The notes below the pieces were generated by a model. It was not told the DNA's origin, did not search any database, and was given only the letters and a program-made list of their open reading frames with translations. From the NCBI RefSeq assembly GCF_021917145.1, contig NW_025813796.1, positions 434,001 to 498,000 of the forward strand: a stretch of 64,000 nucleotides of DNA, written 5' to 3'. Numbering within the stretch: the stretch's first letter is position 1; each line of letters opens with the position of its first letter. The position numbers were made by a program, and so were the translations under genes. Of the stretch, positions 1-12,297 are shown one piece after another. The stretch comes from Hypomesus transpacificus. Its lineage: Eukaryota > Chordata > Actinopteri > Osmeriformes > Osmeridae.

Positions 1-507
1 GTTGCCTATTGGGGATATCAGGGTTCTTTTTAAAGCAACGCCAATTGAAAGAGGTTCTGAAAGACCTTCCACATTTGTTTTCCATTCGCTCTGCTCCATT
101 CCTAATGCTGCAGTCTTGGCCCAGTCACTCCCTCCTCCTCCCTCCTCTTCCTGAGGTTTAGAGTTCTTCGTCTTGTGACTTTGAAGGAGAGTCTGCCAAG
201 CCATGACATAGTGGGCTCTTTGGCCGCTTTTTCCTTCGAAATGCCTTTGTCTGCTTCTTTCACAGCCATAAAGTATCCAGTTCTCACCCCCCCCCCCCAA
301 AAAAAAAGCTAAGTTATCTGTGGGACTTGACCCTCTCTGCTCACACAAAAATATGCATATACAAAAGTATAGAGGTCTAACATTAACGTGACTCTTTGTT
401 CTAGTTCAAATCTTATGAGTATTAGTTCATGAACTGACTGAAGTTTGTCCTTACAGGGTGTCTGACACATGCTGGCCTGCTCTTTGCCACCTTCTCCTGT
501 GTCTCAC

Positions 508-2766
508 CTTGTCTCCAGGATGGGGTCTCATCAATGACACTCTGTCGTAGCCCTTTCTCATGAAAACCAAGAGAGCATCCAGTTTGCCCTGCAAGACAAG
601 ATGTGAAGATGACATTTATTCAAATCCCACCTTCGTTCCTTGTCATTCCTTGTTTGCTGTCATGTTCATGCCAAACTGTTGCTTGATAACAAAACAGCCT
701 ACTTGAAAAAAGATGGATTATAAAATGAGAAACCCCTAAATATACTTTAGCCATAATGACCAGCTCCTGGTTTGTGTATCGGTGTTTGTCATTCATTTCT
801 CAAATGTTTTGGTCTAATGCTACTGCCTGTGTTTTTATCATGTCAATGTGCAGTGCACACAGTTTGACACCCAGCCAGTCAAGGTAATAAGCTCCCATGG
901 CAACAGCTAATGAAGTGTTCGAGATTGTTGGGCGCCTTCATTAAAATAATTTGCCTCGAAAGAACTGATCTTTGTCTTTAGACCTCTTCACAAGCTCTCT
1001 GTCATTCTGTCTGTCTTTGTCTGTGTTTTTATTTGACTCACAGCCTTTGGACTAGATACATTGAAAAGGTAGAGTACCCAGTAAAGTAGGACCCACTGCT
1101 CAGATGAGCGGAGAAAATAGGGAAATAATGTATTTTGGGGGAAAATAGCAGCAGCATTGCAGATTCCATTTCAGAGGAGTCAGTCAGTTTAAGTCTGGTT
1201 CAAATTACTGCCTATCCAGCTGACTAAGACATTATGAAACAAAAGGCATTAACTGTTTCCTGGATACGCTGAGTTCTTAGGAAATTTAACGAACAAAGAT
1301 AGTTTGGACAATGAGTATCTTCTCAATTCATTACTGTGACCACTATATTTTTTGGAACAGTGCACATTTGATCATTGAAATAAGAATTCCAGTTAGTTTC
1401 AAACACTAGTTGTTCTACTTGGGCAACTCTATTATCTTCTTAACTTTTTTTTACCTGTATTGCATTTCTGAACAAACTGTGAAACATAAATAACTGTACC
1501 TTTGTTGCACCTTATTATATTGTGTAGAGCACTTTAGTGAAATGTTGTGCAAAGTTCTGTAAATAAGTTGAGCTGCTCTGTTGTTTGTTGCTTGTGCCCT
1601 TGCCATTGTTATTGTAGTTATTGTATCTACATGTATCTGGCGACTGATGCATGGCGTATAATCAATTTCTGAAAGGACAAATAAAATATCTCTGTCTTTC
1701 TAGTTGAAAGGGCTTGCTTGATAAGATACACATTTTGTGTTTGACATTTAAAGGGAACAATGGAAAGAATTATGGAAAATGAGCTTGTGAAGCACACAAT
1801 TCCTTTATTCTCAAAAAATATATTTGCATAACAATCAAATCCCTGTCAGTCGACGTGTCCTTGAAGCGTAATAAATACAATGGAATTCAAAGGTATATTC
1901 AATGAATTGAAAGCTACAGTTACCTTGATGGGTGAGTACCACTTCTGGGCTCTGATGGGCTTGTGCATGCCATTGTTAAGGGTACGACTTGGAGGAAACT
2001 CAAACTCCTCCTCGGGCATCTTCACGCGGGCATTCTTAGCTTTCTCCAGCTTGGCACCTTCCTCCGTAGAGCCTTTATCTCCCCAGCGGACCTGAGGAGA
2101 GGCAGGAGGTGAGGCGGAGGGAGAGGCAGGAGGAGAGGCGGGAGGAGAGAAAGAAGATGACAGCAGAAACAGGAGGAGGGACAGCGGGAGAGTCGGTAGA
2201 AAAAGAAAGAAAGACAGGAAGAGAGGCGGGAAGAGAGTCAAAAAAAAGAGGCAGGCAGAGAGGCAGGAAAGAGACAGGAAGAGAGGCAGGAAGAGAGACA
2301 AGAAGAGAGGCAGGAAGAGAGACAAGAAGAGAGACCGGAAGAGAGTCAAGAAGAGGGACAGAAAGAGATACAAGAAGAGACAGGAAGAGAAACAAGAAGA
2401 GAGACAGGAAGAGAGACAAGTAGAGAAACAGGAAGAGTGGCCGGGGCAGTAAGCAGTCAGCGCTCTAAAGGAATTGACAGGGTGGTGATGGTTCCGTCCA
2501 TAGTGCTAGAGTGGAGTTCTGACCTCCATCCTTTTGATGCCGCCCACTCCTCGTCCTCCATAGTAGGACGCATCCACAGTGGGCCACCTCTTCTTTGGGA
2601 AGCCATCCTCGTCATCCTAGAGAGGGAGAAAGGTGTCATCCAGAACACAGTTGGTCTTTATTTTAAAAGCATTGTTTCAGTGTTTAAAACGGAATAAAAA
2701 GCTTTATAAGATTCAGAGCCACTGGATATTTTGCAGATCAGACAGGCTTTGGAATAAGTGTGTCTG

Positions 2767-2830
<64 letters not shown>

Positions 2831-5800
2831 TATCAACCAACTGGGATTCCTTACAGAGCTGTCCTCCATCTCTGGAGGAGGAGGTTCGTGAATGATCTGT
2901 GAAAAACAAACGAGAGTTAGGGTTGGCAACACCACATCAGTTCAAAATGAAACATGTGGACCAGGACCAGGTAGCAGTCCTGCACGTACTGTGCTTCAAA
3001 GATGGAATCTCTGAATGTTGTCACTGCAGTTTGTTTTCTAGTGTCAATCATCAGACGAATCATCTTTAGTCAACAGATGTTCCACTGACCACTGTGCAGC
3101 ATAGCGGCCAGAACCACCACAGCATGGCTGCCGTCAACAGGAGAAGAAGGATGAGCAGAGCGATGGCCAAGTATGTCCCGTCAGACTGGATGGAAATGGG
3201 AAAGCAAAAATGTGAGTAGTATGTTATGTTCTGATTTCATACCATGACATTTGTATCAAAAACAAAAGCCAACTGACCAATTGTCCAAAATGCGTGTCCA
3301 AATTGTGTTACATGTTGAATTACTTACATCATATTAGTGGGGCCAAGAATGGAATAAAGTTGCTCTGTCCTGGACATTCAGAAGTGATTAGATAACTTGA
3401 CCATACGTAGTCAAGGCAACAGAGTGGTGAGTCTCTGCTCTGGTACTTACACAGCTAACTGCAGTGATGGTTACAGAGCTGGAGATGAAGCTCAGGCCAT
3501 TGTTCATGCTGACATGGAGGGTGGCCGTCCTAGGGAGGGGAAGCATAGTTGGGAGGGGGGCTTTGACAGAGCAAAGACAGCATTTCATTTGGGGAGGGGG
3601 GCACTGTCCATCAATGCCAACCCTGGCTCCAAATAAATGTATTCAATTCATTTGAAACAGCAAAAACAGAGCTTTGTTATGAGACAGTGTGCTTCTTCAA
3701 TACAACACCAAGTACTTTGAAGTCGATTTGGTGAGATGCAACCCAAAATGTAGCCACCGTAGGATAGTTTTAGAAATTAGATCGATGACATTCTGTCATA
3801 CATCATACCAATGTACATATCAAAGGGTGAAAAGCAGTTTCAGAGCCAAGCTAAGGCTCGATAGAAGGAGAGAGAGCAGTGGATAGAAGACTCATCCCTT
3901 ACGTTCTCTCCTTTTCCAACACAGGAGCTGGACACAACAGATAAGTATCCCTCACCACCAGGGGCCTCTTCACTGGGAACAGACAACAGAATACTCAGTG
4001 TCATACGGTGCTACAATACACAAGGTGTCAGTCATGTCTTGTCATACTGAGTGTGACTCAGTGTGATTGAAAAGTCATTCATACATGATGCAGCTTTAAA
4101 ATCATTAAGGAACGATGCCCTAGATAAGTCATTTGAGAACATTCTTTCTCTTACTTGCGTCCTGGATTTCCTTTACTTGTGGTTCGTGGAGCAACTGAAA
4201 CTCATTTCTGGGGCTGTGGTTTGTTTACCCTGGCTGGACTGAGCGTGAGTCTAGTGTGTGCACAGACAGCTCACGACTCTGATGAGGTCCACATTCCCCC
4301 CAGACATGTGAGAGGGCCTAAGTATTTTACCAGCTGAGGCAAAGTAGGGGAAGTTGGCCATGATGGTTGGGAAGGGGGCTGGGATTGGAAGAGGGAGTTC
4401 CATCAACAGAGGTAGACCGTCCTATCCCTTCATCCCTCTACTTTTTATCTGGCCAAGACGAGCTATATCTGTAAATTAGAACTGTCCCCTAAAATAACAG
4501 TTTACATTGTGTGAAGGCTCAATCCTTTTCAGACCCCTACTGTAGCTTGGGCCCCAAGAGACAACTGCAAGTTGGGGGACTAACAATGAGTAGGTATCAT
4601 GAGTGAAACTGACACATTTCAAAAAGAACAAATCTAAGCCTTCTTCACTCAGTTGTCCCACAGACACAGCTGTGAAACAATTTCTCACCCTCTCATAACA
4701 ATTATTATCACTTCCAGACTTCGGAGCGTCATTTTGTTTGAGTCAAAATAGTGTAAAGAAAACAATACTTTGATTCTGTATCCAGCTTGCTTTTCATGCT
4801 CAGTAGTATTTTACTATCTGCTCTACTCTTAAAAAACAAATTCATTCCTTTATTCCTTTATTACATATTAACTATTGGTTTCCTTGGTTCCTAAAACCAA
4901 TATCACGGTGGTGCTCCTTTAAGTAAATACATGATGAAGATGAAAATAAGTATATCTATTCTCAAACAACCGTAACCCGTTACAATGCACAAGGGGTTCC
5001 CACTTATGTTGCAATATTTCATCAGTGTCACGGTTGGTATCACTTACTCAAGGTGAGGGTGTCGTTGATGACAAAGCTACAGAGGACCTTCTCCACACTG
5101 CGGGCATGCAGGAAACCGTTTCCATTGACTACGACCTGAAAAGATTCTGACAGGAATTGGACATTCGGTGTGATGTTTGAAAAGACATGGCAGGGCTGTC
5201 GTTTGTTTAGGAGACGCCGTGTTCCCGGAAAGTAGGATTCCCACTCACCTCCCTCACATATACTGGAGGGTTCTACGGCCAGGATCTCTATACATGATCT
5301 CTTCAAGATCTGCATGAGAGGGAGAAGAAAACACACAAAGAGATGGGGTACTATGACGACAATCACGGCAATGTTGATGACGACCAGAAGCAGCCCTAGT
5401 AACGGTTGTTTAATGTTTGAACCAAGGCCTGAGTTGCCGTATCCATCCAGAAACCATTTGTATAATTGTGACTACATCCAGCATAACAACTGCTCTTTGA
5501 AGTCGTTTGTCTTACCGAGTCAATAACCCCTTGTAGGGCTTCAAAGCCATTGTTCACAGGGAACACATGGTCCTTACTGTCAGCTATTGTCCAAAGCTGT
5601 ACCGAGATAAAAATAGTTAGGTTGCATTATTGCATGTGACAGTTTGAATCTATCTGTTGTCAAACAGGAACTGCACATGGTTATTATGGTTGTTGGTTAT
5701 ACAGGATGTAACACAAGAGAAGTGAGGCATAGGAGAGTGGAGGTTAAAGGTGTACGTGGAGTACGCGAAACATCAGTTGAAGGATGCGCTACTAAAGCAA

Positions 5801-8800
5801 GATACTTAATTAGCATTCACTGTACCCAGATTGAGCCATAGTGCCACTCTTTCCTGGTGCTAAGAAAGAGTAGGCAGGAGAGCCTTGTTAAGTTAAAGGT
5901 CAAATTACAAGGTGGTACTCGTTTGAATTTGTTGTTTGACCTTTACAACTGCTCTTACTGACAAACTCAATTCAGTTCCCATTTGACAAACCTCCCACAC
6001 AAAGCTCGCGTACCTGAGTTTCATTAAAGTCCTTCACTCCCACACAGTACACTGAAGCCCCCAACTGCCGAGAACGACTCGCCTGGTTTCAAATGGAATA
6101 TGAAAACAAGGGTGTTGGTGCCAAACTGATGTTGGATCTTGAAAGACGCTATCATTTGGAAAAGCTGTTGACAACTTCAGATTAGTAAAAAAAACAATTA
6201 CTTGCATTTAAGTTCAAACCGACTGTGGGGTAGTGTATGGTTAATGTTGTGGCTGAGAGTGCCACGACTGGACTTTTACTCTAGAACTGTTCCAGAAAAT
6301 AAAGACCTCTAAACAGACGTCTATGGTTGTAGTTTCTAGAGAATAACGTAGTGTTTCATCCAATTTGTATATCTTTGTTTACCAATCGAAGGTGTGAACA
6401 CAATAAAGACTATTACATGTACTACTAGGAATTCATGATATACACATCTGGTGGAAAGCTGAGATTCAACTTGTATAAACCAGACCATTTGCTAAACCCA
6501 AACAAAGGCTGGCTGATCTTTTCTCCATATTTAAACAACACTTTCCTCAGATTCAAAGCTATTACACGAAATGTAATTTAGGTTTAAGACTTCACAAAGT
6601 AGTCCAGGAACAAACAGAAATGTCACACACACAAAGAAAGCCAAAGGGATACTGTTACATTTGAACACAGAAACAAATAACCAGAAATAACCAGATTTGG
6701 AAATGGATGAGCTTAGTGGCTGTTTTCAGGTAGAGGTTTCTACTTCACCTCTCTCTCAGCCAGGTCAAACTGAGTCTCCCTCAGCTCTCCATCGGTCAAG
6801 GCGATGATGACGCTGGCCGTTCGGTAACCTGGTGATTGAGAACACATGGATTCACATTACAAACAGAGGGCATAGCCCCACGTAGTCACACTGTCACTAA
6901 GGTAAAAGGGACACTTCAGCAATACCAACATTAAATTGGCCTTTCCAATAATCCACACCACTGCTGAAGCATCCAAACTTTACAAAATATTTGATGTTTT
7001 GAGCTATCTTTAGATATTTATACCTTTGTAAAAAAAAATAATTGGCGCAATTGTACAGAATGTTACCTGGGCTACTCACATTCTCTATGGGACAACTTAT
7101 TGATTCAGATAATAAATATCTGAAAGGATATCCATTTGGATTTACAACCGTTGGAATGCATAACTTGTGTCTATTATCATACTTACCATAGCCTGTTGCA
7201 TAGTAGATCTGTTCACTGGCCTGAAGTACAAGACGAAGAGATTTGAAAGACATTTCATGAAGTCTATACATTTATTTCGGTGTGTTGTAATTTCACATAC
7301 AGTATATCCAGCTTTTCCAATTTGTAGATCGCCATACAATCACATTTAGCTTATCTTGACTTGATTTATATGCTTGAAGACTCACCTTCTCAAAGCCTTT
7401 ATGCATGAAGGTGTCTCCCCCAGGTTGCACCATCCTTAACTCCTCAAGTCCAGCCCGAATGAGTTCCCTACCCACAAACACATCCACACAATCCACCAAT
7501 CATTTGAACGCTCTTCACGGAATAAACCTGATCAACAAAATGTTCCTGAATTGACTGAATTAAAAGACAGTTGAGTGAGTTGAGGTCAACATCACTTCCG
7601 ATCATTTGTTTCCAGACCAGATCCGTCCTGTCAAACCATGTCAAGCGAACACTGTGATAGTAGTGAGTGGAGTATATTTGGGTTAGGAGGAAGAGGTAGT
7701 ATAAGGATCATTTTATTGTCATTCCAAAAACATTTGCATGAGCCGGAACGTAATTTGGTACTGAGGTTCCGGTTAAAACCACTCGCAAATAAATAACAAC
7801 AACTAGATCTTAAATAAATACAATAAATACAGACAACCAAACATACACACACATGGATACATACTAAAATAACCAGAGAAATTAGCAGCATAGTGGAAAC
7901 AATTCAATGTAACAATTCAAGTTTGTCAGTTTGTGTCTTGCCTGTCTTCTGTCAGTTTCATCAGGATCCGACCTTCTTTAGAAAACACAATAAACGACAT
8001 TCGGAGCTGAGGACTTCACGAGGGGGAACAGGAGGGAAGAGAGAGAGAGATACATTTGTTAATCTGTAGAAGAGGTCTGTCATTAACCACTGATCAATTA
8101 ACAATAAACAAAGACTTATTAACTACCAGTAATGATTACTTTATTACTGTACTTTGTATACAGTTCTGAATGTTCTGAACACAATGTTTGATCTATACCC
8201 TGCTTGATTAGCTCATGAGAACATGACCCTTGGTCATGTTTAGAAGAGAAATATGCCTATCTATGAATGACGTTGCTTGTATCATTGATAAACTGTCATT
8301 ATGCTGTTTGCTAAAGCTTGCCTGTGTAATAGCATAATGCCATGCAACTTTGAATGAGGAAAATAAGCGGAAAGTCAAGGCCATTTCTAGGAGCCCGATC
8401 TAAAGACCTAAACAAAAGCTATCTAGCACCATGAACACAACATTTCCTCTCAGTGTTTGCGTAGGCTATGTTGATTGATACCCCCCTAACGTTTAAAGTG
8501 AGAGTAAAATCTCCCATATTGTGATCCTATTTAACTGCCCTTCATTCCTGTATTCATTGTCCAGTCCTCTGAAGTGCTCAACTTGAGTGTATCAGACACC
8601 TGCACCTTATATATGTGTAATAAATACCTTTATTTTGTCTTGAACTTGTAATTGGCAACTGTCTTCCTTAACTTGGTTCTTTCACAGCAATTGGGTACAT
8701 AAAGAGACTTCTTCACTAGTAATACTTTTCTCGTATGTTTCAACCTGTGCGTTACTTTAATATTGCGTTTCTGCTGTATTTCCTTTATGACTATTAAACA

Positions 8801-10630
8801 GTGTTTCCATGACATCCACATTTCCGTGTTTTTTTTTACTGTTCTTCAACTGTACACTACCTGATGAATTTATGAGCAAGATGATCAACAAAGTAATAGA
8901 TTTCATTCCAGTGGTGCAGCACACTTCCGGACCTGAAAAAATAATGAGGAGATTTCAGCAACAAGATACAGAACAGTTGTTTAGTTCATGTCCACCATGA
9001 GCACAGTAATGATCATTGTGTCCCATTAGAATAAAATAAAGGGAAATTAGTTTGATTTCCATTGATCAAAACATAGGGACTTTCAGTTTCTTTCAAAAGA
9101 CTGTATGTGCATGTGTGTGTATGCACAAGTTTCTGTGTTTTGGGTGTGCAAAACCATGTTTAGGCAGTAACAGCACTGATCAAATGAATATTTATTGACT
9201 TGTTATGCTGTAGAGCCTTCAGGCACCGTTACCATGACGCACAATCCAGCTGAGCGGGAGGGGTAGTTTGGACCCCATAAAGGAAAATGTTTTTTTTTGT
9301 TGCGGTATGTGCCTTTACTGGTACAGCTCCATAAACGTAGACAGAAACCCTTCACTCGGGAAATGAGCCCAGATTTTCCAAAGCAGTGTTCAATCTTCAA
9401 AACAACGTTTTGGCGGGTGGGTTTTGATCCAATGCAAGTCAATTCAATACAACTTTTCTTATCACATATCACTTGGCCACTCGGCAATGATCGCACTGTA
9501 ACACACACATGTATATACCTATATACATATACAGTATATATATATATACATACAATGAATACAAACAACGAAATGAATAATGTATACACAGTGATGTTAT
9601 TAATGATAAATTTACGACCACATTACATTCATATTGTATATACAGTATGTAATGTACCGTACGCAGTATCATATTTATACAGACAATATTCTCTCCATTC
9701 ACATTTTATTTCCCATGGTGTGAGGCTGCATGCTCAGTGCTGAGAGACACTGACAAACACTAGAACTTTGGGATGTCTGGTTCTAATGGTGAAAGGGTTC
9801 CACACAGAGAGAGAGAGACACAGAGAGAGTGAGAACCAGATACAGACAGCAGCTCTCAAAAAAACACTATTTAAGGAAAATACTACAGCAAAACAATTTG
9901 CCTCGACGCAGTAATCTTTGACAAATAAAAGATAACCCAGTACTATGGAAGCTCAGTTTATATCGGAATGTTATGAGCCCCACCAGAGGAACGTCAATAC
10001 TGTGGTGACGCTAGAATCAAAGGGAGTTCTCTGCATCTGGAAACTCAGTGATAGGTGACTAACACAAACCATAACAAACACCATTTCTAACACATAACAC
10101 CTCAAGCCTATCCTGTGTCCACATCCTGTGTTTTCATGTAATCAACTCATCGATTGGTTTTTCCATGGGGATACAGCTCTTCCTCTGCCGTGCTATTCAC
10201 TATGGTCTGTCACCTGATCCTTTGAAACACACACCTGCTTTTGGGAACGAGCAGATTCGATAGCACACGATAAGAGATTGCTTTGCCGTAAGTATTTCCC
10301 AGGACAAGGAAATGAATGACGACGCACAGACATGTTTCTGATTACAAAACCAAGTCGAAACAAACATCTTGTTATCTTTCAGCATGCATCGCCAACACGT
10401 TCCTGTGTACGCTAGGGGGGGGAACTAGCAGCCACAAGATTGCAAGAATTCACTAGAAATCCATACGTTATTGCAAATCCTGGGGTAAAGGGAAAAACTC
10501 ACTTGTCCAAAACAAAGTAGAGATCAAATCCTCCATAGCAGGAGGATCCAGCCTCCCGTCTGTCAGAGTTCTGTCCTGCACTCCCTGCCAGCAGCACAGT
10601 CACCAGAATACCCATCTCCAGCACCAGCAT
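508..10630 (-). CDS. antxr1: Anthrax toxin receptor 1-like (TEM8), 3' end outside window
   Basis: Single-pass cell-surface receptor of the ANTXR1/ANTXR2 family, which binds collagen-type matrix ligands. Coding exons in gene order (high to low): 10503-10630, 8861-8932, 7942-8013, 7386-7467, 7187-7220, 6749-6828, 6014-6082, 5516-5596, 5249-5309, 5048-5146, 3903-3972, 3451-3529, 3090-3185, 2855-2896, 2524-2616, 1924-2091, 508-588. All junctions keep phase and give 469 residues. Signal peptide about 1-19. The VWA domain has the MIDAS residues D42-x-S44-x-S46, T110 and D142 (ALTDGE). An ANTXR extracellular domain follows, then a membrane segment about 313-335 ending WWFWPLCC. The tail has [11 protein letters not shown] and [18 protein letters not shown]; the latter matches ANTXR1 rather than ANTXR2. 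The start ATG at 10630 is chosen because it opens directly into a signal peptide. The last exon(s), after RPHPGDK, lie left of the window. One intron has a GC donor. Confidence 0.93.
2094..2432. repeat. Purine-rich minisatellite in an antxr1 intron
   Basis: Degenerate tandem array of a roughly 10-16 bp purine unit of the type AGGAAGAGAGACAAG, almost entirely A/G on the plus strand. It ends 2 bases from the 3' splice site of the antxr1 exon at 1924-2091, so in the transcript it is one long polypyrimidine tract. It creates long spurious low-complexity reading frames on both strands. Confidence 0.9.
2774..2827. repeat. (TG)n microsatellite
   Basis: About 27 TG units, read as (CA)n in the antxr1 transcript. 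It starts some 22 bases after the 5' splice site of the 42-nt exon at 2855-2896. Intronic CA repeats in this position can act as hnRNP L splicing elements; that role here is inference. Confidence 0.95.
7940..7943 (-). other. GC-type 5' splice site in antxr1
   Basis: The exon 7942-8013 ends GAAGACAG and is followed by GCAAGA, not GT. The only phase-correct join to the next exon at 7386-7467 (acceptor GTAG, then G-GAA-CTC) uses this GC donor and restores the family sequence [19 protein letters not shown] introns are a known minority class. Confidence 0.8.
8207..8651 (+). mobile_element. Dispersed repeat copy 1 (unclassified, LTR-like)
   Basis: Found by self-comparison of the window. About 300 bp here match, in the opposite orientation, the segment at 51848-52145. 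Shared blocks include GGCCATTTCTAGGA, GCTATCTAGCACCATGAA, CTCCCATATTGTG, AACTGCCCTTC, GTATCAGACACCTGCACCTT and TGTCTTGAAC. Both copies carry an AATAAA/AATAAAG near the 3' end. No coding region is seen. The copy lies in the antxr1 intron between exons 7942-8013 and 8861-8932. Its left boundary is uncertain because sequence between about 8220 and 8370 is not shared. Confidence 0.7.
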
Positions 10631-12297
10631 GGCCTGCCTGTCACAACACTGGAACATTATTCCAGCTTCGGGAAGATATGTCTCTGCAGTAGCCTTGCAG
10701 CAGTTGGACCCAGGCAGCTGTGGCACGGCAGCATTCCAGACTTGAGATCTTCCAGTCTGGATCACTGTCCCATCTCTGCTGCAGGAGCAACAGTCCTGGG
10801 CCGAGAGAGGAGGAGGGAGGCTGTTTGGACTGGATCGACAGGAGGTGCTCCAGGCCAGACACACTTCGCTGCTGCCCACACACACACGTGTGTGTACACA
10901 CGCACAAGTACACACGCACATACACGTACAGATGAGCGCCCACATGGATATAGTGCACACCCACACACACACACACGGCACACACGAACACAACATATGT
11001 ATTGTTGTGATACACAAGTTTGGATACACAGAAGCACTAGTAGATTAAATTGATCAGATGTGCCATATTTTCGATACTTGCGTTTTAATTACAAAACCAG
11101 TGGCAAATGGTACTGTCAAAGACTAAACTGGAAAATAGTTTTCAAACTTCAGTTGCTTTTCACGTTTCATGGGGAGCACTAGTGCCACCAACTGGCAAAT
11201 TCCACAACTGCATGAATAATGCTGAGTGTAATGTCAGTGAATAATACTGATTATATTTTTGATCTCTACTTTGTTTGATCTCAACATGTTTTTGCTCGGC
11301 TAAGCAAAATAAATAGAATGGAACAACGACAAACTTGTATTTGAAATATGTTATGATGTACTGTATATAAACGTTTAGACTGAAATAATTATTTGATACA
11401 TTCTACATACTATCCACGGGACCATTGCAATAAGACTTTCATCGTGTTTAGCTTATGTCTAACCGATGACATATCAAATACTAATATACTAAACACATTT
11501 TAATAATGACAAACTCTGACATTGGGACACGTTCATCGCATAAAATATATATTTAAAGTTAACGAACTAACCTTGCCTCTATAGTAGCTTCAACAGAACG
11601 TTTTGGGGGACAGAAGCACACAGTCTAAAGCTTCAAAGCTATAAAGTACATCATAATGATCATTAACAATAATAATCTAAAATTATATTTTTTTATAATT
11701 ATATTTCTGCCATCGTGGTTGATTCAATAGGCTTTTATTTCCGACTTAATGTGACTTTGATCTCCATGTTATCGAAGAGGTTGGTGAACATGTCTTCTTG
11801 AGTGACGCTGCCAGTTGCTCAAATATAGAGGATGTGTTATTCTTCTTCAGTTGCAGGGATAACACACCTGTTGAACACATTGGACAACACTGCTCCGGTG
11901 ACCAGGCGCTCGCATAACCTGGAGGTAATTATTGTAGCAAGAGTAGCCTATATGACGCAGGTTTTCAAAATGTAAAATTTGATTTTGACTACAGTATAAT
12001 GTTTATTCTTCATGTCAGTAATTTTCCTGAAATTATTGAACCTATATATCTAGTCTTGCTTTTAATGACTGTATAAGAAATGTATCTAACCGATTTTCAG
12101 AACAGCACAATGCACACATTTCAGATTATGAGTAAAATATAATTGTGAGATGTTAACTGCAATGTTTTGTAGTCTAAATGTTAAATTGTGTAGTCGTTGT
12201 TATAAAGTGCGTGCATAACTATTGTGACACTCCTGCAGATTTTTATTTCTTCACCAGATACTTCTAAAAATCTTCAAGTCCTTGAGGTTTTAACTGA
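10631..12297. other. Divergent intergenic region antxr1 / NPFF receptor
   Basis: Head-to-head spacer of about 1.67 kb. It holds the CA repeat, AT-rich unique sequence, and a likely splice acceptor (TTCTTCACCAG ending at 12256) just before the receptor ATG, which suggests a non-coding first exon for the receptor. I see no clear TATA box or other promoter that I can assign with confidence. Confidence 0.6.
10878..10976. repeat. Interrupted (CA)n microsatellite upstream of antxr1
   Basis: Alternating CA/CG-CA stretch 250-350 bases upstream of the antxr1 start codon. It is probably in the 5' UTR or promoter region of that gene, and produces spurious Cys/Val-rich frames on the minus strand. Confidence 0.85.

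Noticed and set aside
1846-2423. Long open frames on both strands (175, 114 and 104 codons)
   Set aside because: They are translations of the purine minisatellite; only the antxr1 exon 1924-2091 within them is real.
9203-9743. 128- and 148-codon overlapping frames
   Set aside because: Intron sequence of antxr1 with TA/CA-rich stretches; no domain and no splice logic.
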